Of a stretch of 64,000 bases of DNA, positions 21,414 through 32,360 are shown piece by piece. The notes below the pieces were generated by a model. The model worked only from the letters and a program-made list of their open reading frames with translations, had not been told where the DNA came from and ran no database searches. Made by a program: the position numbers and the translations under genes. Where the stretch lies: the NCBI GenBank assembly GCA_014529385.2, contig CM043969.1, positions 37,133,922 to 37,197,921 on the forward strand. The letters are read 5' to 3'. The stretch comes from Adiantum capillus-veneris. Taxonomy: Eukaryota; Streptophyta; Polypodiopsida; Polypodiales; Pteridaceae. Position 1 is the stretch's first letter; every line of letters begins with the position of its first letter.

Positions 21414-22202
21414 TGTTAGGAACTAAGACGTAGCTAAATAGATTTTTTAGTAGATTACTTAATGGAGAGAAATAGATTTCACACACAAGAGATTATAGAG
21501 TAGAGAGAGAGACAGAAAAAGAGTACACACGATATACGTGGTTCACCCAATGTGGGCTAGGTCCACGGGAAAGCAGCCACTCATTGGCTTTAGCACTTCA
21601 AAAGAAGAATTAGTTTACAAAGGGATTAAACCCTTGATAGAGCTCCCGCCTTGCTTCACTCTCACCACCTCACACTCACCTTGTTGCATCAACTTCACAC
21701 TATGAAATGTGTGTAGAAATGGCCTCCTTTTATAGGCCAAAAGGGCTGCCCTCTCTTATGAGAGGCAGCCATGTGTAGCCGCCCTTGTGAGAATAAGTCC
21801 AAATCGGACCCTCCAATCCGCCCATGTGTGGCCGGCCTTGAGAAGACAAGTCCACTTTTGAATTCGGCCACCGGCCATTGACTTTCGACCACTGGCCACC
21901 GGCCATTGACTTTCGACCACTGGCCATCAGCCATTGACTACCGGCCACCGGCCAACCGACCGGTTGTTTTCTGACCACTTTCCGGCCGCCGTCCGGCCAT
22001 AATATTTCGGCGAAAAAAAAATCTCGGGGGCCTCCACCCCCGAGGCCTTTAAAGTTGCCCCTGATTCTTGTCCGTGAAAATTTTGGTTTCCGGTGAGTGA
22101 TTTTCCTTCACGCACGATGGCTTCTCCTCATAATGGGGGCCTTACAAATGTGCGCATTTACCACAGAGAATTACAAGGGTAAATCAGGCTCCATACTTAA
22201 CA
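21414..22202 (-). repeat. Copia D 5' LTR
   Basis: A direct repeat of 17264-18077. It is 25 bp shorter, largely in the GC-rich array (about 21865-21960) and a small gap near 22005. Confidence 0.93.
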
Positions 22203-22315
22203 CCATTAAGGGTATAATCCCTTTGTAAACTACTTCTTGTTTTGAAGTACTAAATCCATTGAGTGGCTGCTTTCCCGTTGACGTAGCCCACATTGGGTGA
22301 GCCACGTATATCATG

Positions 22316-22352
<37 letters not shown>

Positions 22353-22436
22353 CTATAATCTCGTGTATATAAATCTGTCTCTCTCCGTTAAGTAATCTAC
22401 TCAATTATCTATTTAGCTACGTCTTATTTTCTAACA
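22203..22436 (+). repeat. Copia E 5' LTR, second part
   Basis: Begins with the second CCATT copy. It includes a (CT)n run at 22320-22349 and ends TTTTCTAACA. It aligns with the last 230 bp of the 3' LTR. Confidence 0.93.
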
Positions 22437-22438
22437 AC

Positions 22439-22450
22439 TGGTATCAGAGC
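22439..22450 (+). other. Primer-binding site of copia E (tRNA-iMet)
   Basis: TGGTATCAGAGC two bases after the 5' LTR, identical to that of element D. Confidence 0.95.
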
Positions 22451-22509
22451 AAGGTTTGCTCGTAGCTAAATTATCTCAAGGAAAGGATTCCTTGAATTCA
22501 GTGGGAGTT

Positions 22510-23308
22510 ATGGCGGAGGAAGGGAAGCTCAAGATTGAGAAGTTCAACGGCAAAAACTACCAACATTGAAAGATGCAAATTAAAGACTATCTCTACCAGA
22601 AGGACCTCTATTTGCCACTAGGCGGTCTTGAGAAGAAGCCCGCGACAATGGCAGATGAAGCATGGATTTTCCTTGATCGAAAGGCACTGGGAACAATCCG
22701 GTTAAGCTTGGTGTCAATGGTGGCCTTCAATGTTTCGGAGATGAAGACCACGGAGGACTTGATGAAGTCACTTGACGACTTCTACGTGAAACCATCGGCA
22801 TCCAATAAGGTATTTCTTATGAAGCGCTTGTTCAATCAAAGATGGCAGAGAATGGTTCCGTTTTCAGAACACCTAAATGACTTTAACACCAACATAGTCA
22901 ACTTCGATCGGTGAAAATCAATTTCGATGACGAAGTGCGTGCTCTCCTTATACTATCATCTCTACCGGATAGTTGGGACAGCCTTGTGATGGCTGTAAGT
23001 AATTCTATCTCTGGTACAAATACTCTTAAGTTTGATGATGTTGTGGGTGTTCTCCTAAGCGAGGAAATACGAAGGAGAAGCACAGGAGAATCATCAAGTG
23101 CTGCATTGTCAATGGAAACAAGAGGAAGGCCTAAGAGAGGTTCAAAAACCAAAAGGGTCGTGATCGCTCAAGACAGAGCAAGTCACGCACAAAGTCAGTT
23201 CTTGAATGTTGGAACTGCGGCAAGAAGGGCCACGTCAAGAAGGATTGTTGGTCCAAGAAGAAGAAGGAGTCTCAGTCTCATGACAACAAGCCAACATCAG
23301 AGGCCAAT
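22510..23308 (+). pseudogene. Copia E Gag (UBN2-type) with zinc knuckle
   Basis: The ATG at 22510 (MAEEGKLKIEKFNGKNY) is the first after the primer site. TGA at 22567-22569 replaces an expected Trp in the conserved NY-x2-W position. The UBN2-like core continues (DLMKSLDDFYVKPSASNK), then shifts frame near 22914 (INFDDEVRALLILSSLPDSW) and again near 23150. The knuckle CWNCGKKGHVKKDC (23207-23248) is canonical. It would coat RNA and form particles. This is the part missing from element D. Confidence 0.88.
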
Positions 23309-23839
23309 GTGGCAGGTAAAGTAGAGCAAGATGCTCTAATTCTCTCATTAGACAATGTGTCTAATTCCTGGATAGTAGATTCTGGGGCTTCATTCCATGC
23401 AACACCACACAAGCAATATTTCCAAGACTATACCAAAGCTAATTTTGGGTATGTATACTTGGGAGATGATGAAGCTTGTGAGATTGTCGGCAAAGGTACA
23501 GTTTTTGTCAAAACTGCTAACGGAAATGAATGGAAGCTGAAAGATGTTAGGCATGTTCCTTCTCTTCGCAAAAAATTGATCTCTACAGGACAATTGGACG
23601 ATGAAGGTCACAACATTGCATTCGGAAACAAACGGTGGAAGATCTCAAAGGGATCTTTGGTGGTTGCCAAGGGACAACAGGCCGTTACACTTTACTTGTG
23701 TACTGTTAGCACGCAACCTTCAGCTTGTGCAACAACTACAGAAGTTGACAGTGCAGTGTGGCACTATCGACTTGGGCATATGAGTGCCAAAGGAATGCGA
23801 ATCCTTCAAACAAACAAGCTTCTACCAGGTTTGAAATAA
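23309..23839 (+). pseudogene. Copia E protease and GAG-pre-integrase
   Basis: The protease active site DSG (23378-23386) is in WIVDSGASFHAT. VRHVPSLRKKLISTGQL and the flap region follow, then the His-rich VWHYRLGHMSAKGM that starts integrase. It is in frame with the zinc knuckle upstream. It ends at TAA 23837-23839, where D has a Glu codon. Confidence 0.9.
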
Positions 23840-24680
23840 GTGGACTTCGAGTTCTGTGAAGATTGTGTTTATGGTAAACAAAAGAGGGTGAAATTTCAAA
23901 AATCAGGAAATGAAAGAAAAAATAAAAAACTTGAGTTGGTTCATTCTGATGTTTGGGGTTCTGCAAGTACACCACCACTTGGTGGCTCATTGTACTATGT
24001 AACATTCATAGATGATGCGACTAGAAAAACATGGGTTTATGTCATGAAGAATAAGTCCGATGTATTTTCCATATTTCAAAGGTGGAAAGCCTTTGTGGAG
24101 AATGAAATAGGTACCAAGGTTAAATGCCTCAGATCCGACAATGGAGGCGAATATTGCAGCCAAGATTTTGAAATCTTTTGTGCTAGCAATGGTATTCCAA
24201 GGCTAAGGACAACCCCAAGAACACCTCAACAAAATGGGATTTTGGAAACAGGACAATCATGGAGTGAGCACGAAGCATGCGGCTACATGCAAGCCTACTG
24301 CTTGAGCTTTGGACGAAAGCTGTAAGTACTTCTGTATACTTAATCAATCGGTCACCCTAACGGCATTAGATGGGGGAGTTCCAGAAGAGGCATGGACAGG
24401 TAAACCGGTGAATTATGAATTTCTCAAAGTGTTTGGGTGTGAGGCTTTCATGCACATAGATAGAAGCCTAAGATCAAAGCTAGATGCAAAGTCCAAAAAG
24501 TGTTTATTCATTGGCTATGGAGAAGGTGACTTTGGGTATCGCCTATGGAATCCTGAAGATGGTAAAAACTTAAGGAGTAGGGATGTAATTTTTAACGAAC
24601 AAAATATGTACAAAGATTACTTGGAAATAAATCAAACAAAAGAAACAGGTGATGAGTACATGGAGCTTGAGGATTGTTAA
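23840..24680 (+). pseudogene. Copia E integrase
   Basis: CEDCVYGKQK completes the HHCC module. The core shows YVTFIDDATRKTWVY (first Asp) and CLRSDNGGEYCSQDF (second Asp), then TPQQNGILE, where a small deletion shifts the frame. An in-register TGA (24265-24267) is shared with element D. The last part (24309-24680) gives EEAWTGKPVNYEFLKVFGC and the IGYGEGDFGYRLWNPED block, and stops at TAA 24678-24680. Confidence 0.88.
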
Positions 24681-24707
24681 GACTCAAGGACTGCAAACGG
24701 TGACAAT

Positions 24708-26381
24708 GTGCAACAACGTCAACCAAATGAGGAGCCTCAACCTATTCCCCGAAGATCTACAAGAGCAAGTAGACCTCTAGAAAGATTTGTTTCTTCCTTC
24801 AACCATCTCTTGATCTCAGATTCTGGAGAGCCAGAATCATACGAAGAAGCTATGCAACATGAATCCAAAGAAGAATGGACGAAGAGCATGCAAGTGGAGA
24901 TGGACTCACTACATCACAACCAAACATGGGAGTTGGTTGAGTTGCCTAAAGGTAAGCGGGCATTTCAAAACAAATGGGTGTACAAGGTGAAGGAAGAAGA
25001 AGGTGGGAAGAAAAGGTACAAGTCTAGGCTTGTGGTAAAAGCGTTTTCTCAAAAGAAAGGTATTGACTTCAATGAAATATTTTCTCCTGTTGTAAAAATG
25101 AACTCAATTAGGCTTGTCTTAAGCCTTGTGGCTGCTCATGATCTAAATCTCGAGCAAATGGATGTAAATACGGCATTCTCTCACGGTGACTTAGAGGAGG
25201 AAATCTACATGCTTCAACCAAAGGGGTATGAAGTTAAAGGTAAGGAGAAAATGGTTTGCAGATTAAAGAAGAGCTTGTATGGTTTAAAGCAAGCATCAAG
25301 ACAATGGTACTTGAAGTTTGATCGATGGATGTTGGATCATGGATTCACAAGATGCAACTCGGATCACTGCGTCTACATGAACAATTTGGGAGATGGGAAA
25401 TTCATCATCCTAATGTTGTATGTTGATGACATGTTGATTGCAAGTGCTAACATGCAGGACATCAAAGACCTGAAAGAGGAGCTGTCCAAATCCTTTTCAA
25501 TGAAAGATTTAGGTGCTGCAAAGAGGATACTTGGTATCAAAATATCAAGGGATAGGACGAAGAAGAAAATAAAGCTATCTCAAGAAGATTACATCAAGAA
25601 GGTACTAGAAAGGTTTGCAATGCAAAATGCAAAACCAGTTTCTACACCTTTGGCTGGTCATTTTAAACTAACGAAGGATATGTGTCCAAAGACACAAGAG
25701 GAGATAGCCTATATGTCTAAAGTTCCATATGTTGCACCGGTAGGTTCTCTAATGTATGCTATGGTCTGGACAAGGCCAGACATTGCACATGCAGTGGGTG
25801 TTGTGAGTAGGTTCATGGACAACCCAGGTAAAGAGCATTGGAAAGCTGTGAAGTGGATACTTATGTATCTAAAAGGGACAACAAAAAATGCTTTGTATTT
25901 TGGAGGAACTGATATTTTTCTAGAAGAGTATGCTGATGCAAATATGGCAGGTGACAAAGATACTCGAAGGAGCACTACTAGCTTTGTGTTCACGATTGGA
26001 GGCACAGCAGTCAGCTGGGCTTCAAAGCTGCAGAAAGTGGTCTCACTTTCTACCACGGAAGTAGAGTATGTAGCAATGACGGAGGCAAGCAAAGAAATTA
26101 TGTGGCTTCACAGATTCTTAGAAGAGCTTGGATTCAAACAAGACAATTGTGTCTTGTACAGTGATAGCCAAAGCGCTATCCATCTTGCAAAGAACTCAGC
26201 CTTTCATTCAAGGACAAAGCACATTGAGGTGAGATATCACTTCATACGCACTCTTTTGGAAGAGGGACAGCTAAAGCTAGGCAAGGTGCATACAAGTGAA
26301 AATCCTGCAGACATGTTTACAAAGGTGGTCAACAAGGAGAAGTTGAGCTTTTGCTCATCTTCAATCAGCATTCAAGGATAA
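24708..26381 (+). CDS. Copia E reverse transcriptase-RNase H, intact segment
   Basis: An uninterrupted 557-codon stretch in the frame of the upstream pol. RT blocks: WTKSMQVEMDSLHHNQTWEL, FNEIFSPVVKMNSIRLVLSL, MDVNTAFSHGDLEEEIYM (catalytic Asp), SLYGLKQASRQWYLKFD and YVDD (25419-25430). RNase H: YADANMAGDKDTRRSTTSF (Asp; D has the more usual ADADMAG), STTEVEYVAMTEASKE and LYSDSQSAIHLAKN. It ends about 60 bp before the polypurine tract, the normal place for copia. The first ATG-like codon is only a frame artefact: the natural product is part of a polyprotein, which upstream stops prevent. Confidence 0.9.
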   Translation: MQQRQPNEEPQPIPRRSTRASRPLERFVSSFNHLLISDSGEPESYEEAMQHESKEEWTKSMQVEMDSLHHNQTWELVELPKGKRAFQNKWVYKVKEEEGGKKRYKSRLVVKAFSQKKGIDFNEIFSPVVKMNSIRLVLSLVAAHDLNLEQMDVNTAFSHGDLEEEIYMLQPKGYEVKGKEKMVCRLKKSLYGLKQASRQWYLKFDRWMLDHGFTRCNSDHCVYMNNLGDGKFIILMLYVDDMLIASANMQDIKDLKEELSKSFSMKDLGAAKRILGIKISRDRTKKKIKLSQEDYIKKVLERFAMQNAKPVSTPLAGHFKLTKDMCPKTQEEIAYMSKVPYVAPVGSLMYAMVWTRPDIAHAVGVVSRFMDNPGKEHWKAVKWILMYLKGTTKNALYFGGTDIFLEEYADANMAGDKDTRRSTTSFVFTIGGTAVSWASKLQKVVSLSTTEVEYVAMTEASKEIMWLHRFLEELGFKQDNCVLYSDSQSAIHLAKNSAFHSRTKHIEVRYHFIRTLLEEGQLKLGKVHTSENPADMFTKVVNKEKLSFCSSSISIQG

Positions 26382-26428
26382 GAAGCCAGGATGGAAAGTA
26401 GTCACACGTTTGGTTTGGAGATCAGTCT

Positions 26429-26441
26429 CCAAGTGGGAGAT
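26429..26441 (+). other. Polypurine tract of copia E
   Basis: AAGTGGGAGAT lies directly before the TGTTAAG start of the 3' LTR. Confidence 0.88.
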
Positions 26442-27060
26442 TGTTAAGTATGGAGCTTGATTTACCCTTGTAATTTTCTGTGGTAAAAGCGCACATGTGT
26501 AAGGCTCCCATTATGAGGAGAAGCCATCGTGTGTGAAGGTAAATCACTCACCGGAAACCAAAATTTTCACAGTAAAAAACCAGGGGCAACGTTAGGGAAA
26601 ATTCATCGGAATATTCCTTTTCGCCGAAATATTATGGCCGGAAAGTGGTCGGAAAACAACCATCGATTGGCCGGTGGCCGGTAGTCAATGGCCGGTGGCC
26701 GGTGGCCGGAAGTCAATAGCCGGTGGGCCGGTGGCCGAATTCAAAAGCGGACTTGTCTTCTCAAGGGCGGCCACACATGGGCGGATTGGAGGGTCCGATT
26801 TGGACTTATTCACACAAGGGCAGCTCTCATAAGAGAGGGTAGCCCTTTTGGCCTATAAAAGGAGGCCATTTTTACACACATTTCATAGTGTGAAGTTGAT
26901 GCAACAAGGTGAGTGTGAGGTGGTGAGAGTGAAGCAAGGCGGGAGCTCCATTAAGGGTATAATACCTTTGTAAACTACTTCTTGTTTTGAAGTACTAAAG
27001 CCATTGAGTGGCTGCTTTCCCGTGGACGTAGCCCACATTGGGTGAACCACGTATATCGTG

Positions 27061-27109
<49 letters not shown>

Positions 27110-27189
27110 AATCTCGTGTATGTAAATCTGTCTCTCTCCATTAAGTAATCTACTCAATTATCTATTTAGCTACGTCTTATTTCCTAACA
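26442..27189 (+). repeat. Copia E 3' LTR
   Basis: 748 bp, TGTTAAG to TTCCTAACA. It has a TATA box (CCTATAAAAGG) at about 26851-26861, a GC-rich unit array at about 26668-26735 and (CT)n at 27065-27102. About 45 bp shorter than the 5' LTR. Confidence 0.94.
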
Positions 27190-28080
27190 CTCTCCACCTG
27201 TTGCCATCGGGTCTGGCATGATAGTTGTAGGTGCTGGTCTCAGTGGGCTTGGAGTGACATAATAATGGTGGAGTGTTCCCCCAAAGTACGTATATCCTTC
27301 CAACTCCCTTTTATCGATTGCTGCGTATCGTCTTCCATACTTGTCGTATGCGACAATTTTCATTTCTGATCCCTCTGTATAGGTGAAGAGATAAAGTCTT
27401 TTCCGCTCTGTCAACTCATCGATTTAGGGTTCCTCACATCTATAATAGAGATCTTCCTCTCCATTATTATATTTTTAACCCCACGTAGACGATGTCTGTG
27501 TTGATTCTCAAAGTTTCGTTTTCTTGCCTTAATAATCTCGCATTAGGGAAGCTCATTGTTGGTGCTTTCTCCACACGTTCCTCATCTACTTTGGCTTTCG
27601 TGCCCATCAATCCTCACTTGTCCACAATGTTAGGATTCAGGACTACCAAGTACATGATACCTTTTTCATCTAGGTACCTATCTCTGCTATAGCTCACAGG
27701 CACTAAGTCCTTGAACTCACTCTGTCTATCTTCTATCTTTACACAATAGCGGTCCATACCATCTCTCTAGATCTTGGCACCTTGCTCATTGTCGTATTGA
27801 TACTTTATGAACAATAGCTTCATTGTGGCTGAAGGATTTGATGGTCCTGCTGCCATGTTTTCTCTTTCGTTTAGGTTCAAGTATCCTAAGTGTTCAGTGA
27901 AAATCTCGCAAGATCTCTCTGAAGAAGTATCAAAAATACTTCCTTCAAGGATCGGCTCTAACGGTCGCACTACACTTTGGTTTACACTCTCATTGATTGA
28001 TATAAAATTCGCTTGTTCTCTTTGTCTCGGTTGGTTATTCTGGAGATATCTACCGGATCTCAAATTCATCAATCCTCCTA
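27190..28080 (-). pseudogene. Element A Gag N-terminal region with short repeated modules
   Basis: The gag N-terminus starts MMNLRSGRYLQ (28072), the M-x-LRSG start seen in many plant gypsy Gags (compare K, MYLRSG). The conserved SINESVNQSV block is shared with F. Three related motifs of the type Y-x-D-x-x-G-x-x-Y follow: YDNEQG..., YLDEKGIMYLVVL and YDKYGRRYAAID. Stops fall between them. It runs into the copia E insertion and resumes at 16700 in the same frame. The role of the modules is unknown. Confidence 0.72.
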
Positions 28081-29468
28081 GAGGAATCGAACTTTTCAGT
28101 CTTGGCAGTTTGTTTGTCCCAATTCTCTGTGATCAAAAGTGATCCAAAATGAATGATACTTGGTCAAATGGTTTGTTTTGTCAGTTGGAAGACTTTTGTT
28201 ACCTCAAGTGAAAATTTTGTATCAGATTTTCTCAAAAAGACATTATACGCGTATGATGTCTTTTTTCATAGATTTTGGATATTTTTGCTTTGCTCACTCC
28301 CAATAGCACCCTTATACTCTGTCCACTCATAAAATTCAATTTGAACTCTGTTTGTGCAAGTTATGGCTAGATTAAACTTTTCTTGGCAATTTCCCGATTT
28401 TTGACTTACTTGGGGTCAAATGTGATCCAAATGACATGAAACTTGAAATACAAGCTCTAGACAACTAGTACAAAGGATCTGTGTTAGCAAAATATCAAAA
28501 TATGCCTAGAATTAGGAAAAAGACATTATACGCGTATGATGTCTTTTTGCCCAATTTCAGTCCAAAATTCAATATTTAAGCTTTTCACAGTGTTTGTAAC
28601 AATGTTGTCAAGTCAAATTTGAAAAATCACTTCAGCAAGTGCCAAAAGATATTATACGCGTATGATGTCTTTTGTCCCAGATTTGCCCAATTTTCAATTT
28701 TAAGCTTCTGCAAGTGTTTATCTTTGAGTTTCAAGTGTTTTTATCAAGTATGAATGCAAAAATGAGCTCTGAATCAATTTTCCCTATTCTTTGCGTTTTT
28801 TGCACTCTGACTTGGTATTTTGAGTTTCTAGAAGTGTTAAAGCCCTTGTTTTATGTTGATCTTAGGGTTAACCCCCCTTCTGAACACTCTAGTAATGTTA
28901 AATTTTCTATTTTGGTCTTTGTTTAGCCCCTAAGACATCATACGCGTATGATGTCTAAAGTTGCAGAGTTCCAGTTTTTCAACGCAGAACTCTTCCAAGA
29001 GCTCTCCTAAGTGCTCAACAACACTCAGTCTCACAGAAAATTTCTTTGAACTTTGTTTATGCAAGTTTCACTACCAAATCAATGGTTTAGTGATCTAACA
29101 TGCAAACAAACACATCAAGCAAATAAATCACTGATTAATAGCTCTACATCAGGATCAAATCACATCCTACCTAAGCTACTTCTAATCATAAAATGGGTTT
29201 TTGCAATTGTGAGTATAAAGAGATTCACTGCCACACACAAACTAGTAAATGCCTCAATCCCAACAACCACTCAACACCAACAAAAAAATCAATCTAACTT
29301 AAACTAAAAAACTATCAAACACGAAAGACCCAGGAATACCACAAGTTTCCTAGTACCTCTCAAAGATCCTTGGAGTCCACCACTCCTAAACCTTTCTAAC
29401 TAAAATATACAAAGTAAACAAACAAATCACCTCGTAGGATTAGTCTAAGGTCACCTACTTAGGGCTCT
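28081..29468 (-). other. 5' leader of element A with palindrome repeats
   Basis: Non-coding leader between gag and the primer site. It holds four copies of the roughly 22-bp palindrome at 28239-28260, 28522-28543, 28648-28669 and 28934-28955. The spacers carry degenerate shared text (variants of AAATGTGATCCAAATGA). This suggests an old tandem array with a unit near 285 bp. No coding frame of note. Confidence 0.8.
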
Positions 29469-29469
29469 T

Positions 29470-29488
29470 GTCCCCGGCAGTGGCGCCA
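29470..29488 (-). other. Primer-binding site of element A (tRNA-Asp-like)
   Basis: The minus strand reads TGGCGCCACTGCCGGGGAC, close to the complement of the plant tRNA-Asp 3' end (TGGCGCCGTTGCCGGGGA). It lies two bases from the LTR. Confidence 0.85.
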
Positions 29489-29490
29489 AA

Positions 29491-30493
<1,003 letters not shown>

Positions 30494-31223
30494 TGAGTGT
30501 GAGCAAAAATGTATAGGTGTGGCTCTCCGCTCAACAGATGTGATGCGTGTCAATGTAACAAAGTACCAATGACGAGAGATGAGATGCCTTTAAGGCCAAT
30601 GATGGGAGCCAGAGCTTTTGGTAAGTGGGATATAGATTTTGTGGGACAAATTTTACCTCCTCCCTCTTACATAAGTCATTCCACAGAAAGAAGATGCAAG
30701 GACCACTGCATAGTTTCCATACGAAAATATGTGTGTCAGATATGGCCTACCCATAGAAATTGTCAATGATCGTGGCATATATTTCCTTAATAAAGTTATT
30801 GAAAATATTTTGGACGAATCCATGGTAGTTCACAGGAAGTCTAATCCATACCATCCACAAGCTAATGGACACAGGCTGAAGATACCAGTAAGATTCTATG
30901 CACAATTTTGACCAGAATAGTATATGACTTAAGAGCAGATTGGGGCCAACAATTACACGCCACACTGTGGGCTTATAGGGTAGCATACAAAAACTCTATT
31001 TGGACAACACCGTACAACATGGTGTTTGGCCTTAATAGGATCTTGCCACTGGAGTTCCTCATCCCCACTCTAAGAGTAGCTAAAAAACTCGGATGGACAG
31101 GCCATGAATTATCGTCCTGAGTCGATGACCTTGAAAAACTAGATGAGCTTCACTTGAAGGCCATAGACTCTATCTACGCTAAAATATTATCGTCCGTAAT
31201 CCAAACCGGATCATTGACTTTGA
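30494..31223 (+). pseudogene. Fragment L: plus-strand gypsy integrase of the A type
   Basis: RCDACQCNKVPMTRDEMPLR is the end of an integrase zinc module, followed by FGKWDIDFVGQ (first catalytic Asp). After a frame break come YGLPIEIVNDRGIYF (second Asp) and NPYHPQANG, with the catalytic Glu just lost to another frameshift. WAYRVAYKNSIWTTPYNMVF and ILPLEFLIPTLRVAK complete the core. It is the same type as element A but on the opposite strand. Element A probably inserted into it, and its right side is cut off where element I begins. Confidence 0.85.
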
Positions 31224-31583
31224 CTAAACTGCTCGAAACAAACACTTGCTTGAATTTCCTTTCCTTTCTTGAGTACTTTGGTTGAAATATCTTTGCTTTT
31301 TTGGGTGTCTCCTTAGAGAGTTCAGTTGGGGGTCAGCAATTGACTTGAAGTTTTGAAAGCATGAATTGCTTGAAGAAGCTGATCCATGAGGGTTCTTTGA
31401 TGTAGAGACATATGATGTCACACCTTCTTTGCTAATCAGTGGAAGTTCCACTTTGGCCTTACCTTTGTATGCAAGATTTATCTTCTTTACCTCTGGCTTT
31501 GATGGAATTCTCTGCTCAATAGCTAGCTATTGTGGTTGCTCTTTGTTCTGTTTGATCTATAGTTGCTATTGCTTGATTTTCTT
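31224..31583 (-). pseudogene. Element I, degenerate coding sequence after the protease
   Basis: A 75-residue frame (31224-31451) and flanking broken frames. They are Ser/Lys-rich, with no motif I recognise. Its position after the protease-like domain suggests the linker to RT, which is missing. The junction with fragment L near 31223 has no LTR, so element I is truncated here. Confidence 0.4.
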
Positions 31584-32357
31584 TTAGCTCTTCTGAAGTT
31601 CTGTTCGATGTAGATTAATCATCTTCAATAGATTTTCCTTGGCATCAGTCTCCATTTTATCTGTGCTTGAGGACTTTGTGTTGTCGTCCGCAGATGACCA
31701 GTCTTGGTCTCCATTCTTGTTTTTCTGTGATGACTCCGTCATGTTTGAACTTTGTATCTCTAGCATCTCCTGGGCCATTGGAATTCCCATTATGATGTTG
31801 TCTGGCATATCCTTTGTTTTGATCACATAGAATTGAGCTATGATGATCTGTGAAATTACTTCAATGGTGGTGGAGATGATTCCCCAACATTCTGCTCGTT
31901 TGTTTTTAGATATGCTCACAAAGCCAGGAGCCTCTTCTAGCTGTGGTTGGCCACATCTTTTCCAACTACGAAAAGAGATGAGGTTCTTGTCTAACTGAAA
32001 ATCTAGCTTTACTTCTCTTGACAGCTTTTCTTCATTTTCATTAGTGATGTTGCACTTGATCTTCTCAGGATCTATGTCTGAATTGACTGCTTTTGCTATG
32101 GCAGTGTCCTTTAGTTGAGCTTTATCTGCATTTTCTTTGCTATGATCACCTGCTTCAATTGATGTTGACTCCATTGGTTGTAATTTTGCACTTTTTTGCA
32201 ATTGTTGAGCATTGTCCTCCTGCATCTGAGTAACCTTTGATCTTAAAAGATCCACTGTACTTTCTGGTAGAATCTGTCTCTTCGGAGGAGATTTTTGGTG
32301 GTGACCTTTGTGTAGCTTTTTGACTTTAGCTCCCATTGACTTTGACTTTTTTGTCAC
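31584..32357 (-). pseudogene. Element I protease-like region, active site lost
   Basis: A 257-residue frame. The N-terminal third is basic (KKSKSMGAKVKKLHKGHHQK) and the middle is polar. Then comes a retropepsin-like C-terminal half: NLISFRSWKRCGQP, APGFVSISKNKRAECWG, QFYVIKTKDMPDNIIMGIPM. The expected D-[ST]-G just before NLIS reads FQLDKNLIS, so the catalytic triplet is not intact. The late ILG-like block reads IIMGIP. A charged, Asp/Ser-rich tail follows. I infer a dead or highly divergent protease domain. Confidence 0.6.
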
Positions 32358-32360
32358 CTG

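Larger units (their letters stand above)
17264..22202 (-). mobile_element. Ty1/copia element D, gag-deleted, inside the E LTR
   Basis: A minus-strand copia of the same family as E. Its LTRs are 17264-18077 (814 bp) and 21414-22202 (789 bp), flanked by a perfect CCATT duplication (17259-17263 and 22203-22207). The primer site and polypurine tract are intact. Almost all of gag upstream of the zinc knuckle is missing (about 690 bp relative to E), yet protease, integrase, RT and RNase H stay in one frame with only three stops. It therefore looks like a deletion derivative that depended on proteins from another copy. Confidence 0.95.
16701..27189 (+). mobile_element. Ty1/copia element E, with element D nested in its 5' LTR
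   Basis: A plus-strand copia bounded by TGTTAAG and CCTAACA ends and flanked by a perfect CTCTC duplication (16696-16700 and 27190-27194), inserted in the A gag. The 5' LTR is split by element D (17264-22202). Without D the LTR is 792 bp, against 748 bp for the 3' LTR. The internal part has a tRNA-iMet primer site, gag, protease, integrase, RT, RNase H and a polypurine tract in the usual copia order. At least four stops and three frameshifts disable it, although RT-RNase H is intact. Confidence 0.95.

Noticed and set aside
23161-23324. Frame with an Arg/Ala-rich run over the zinc knuckle of E (also 21203-21394 in D)
   Set aside because: The knuckle is encoded in another frame (23207-23248); this frame is a shadow.
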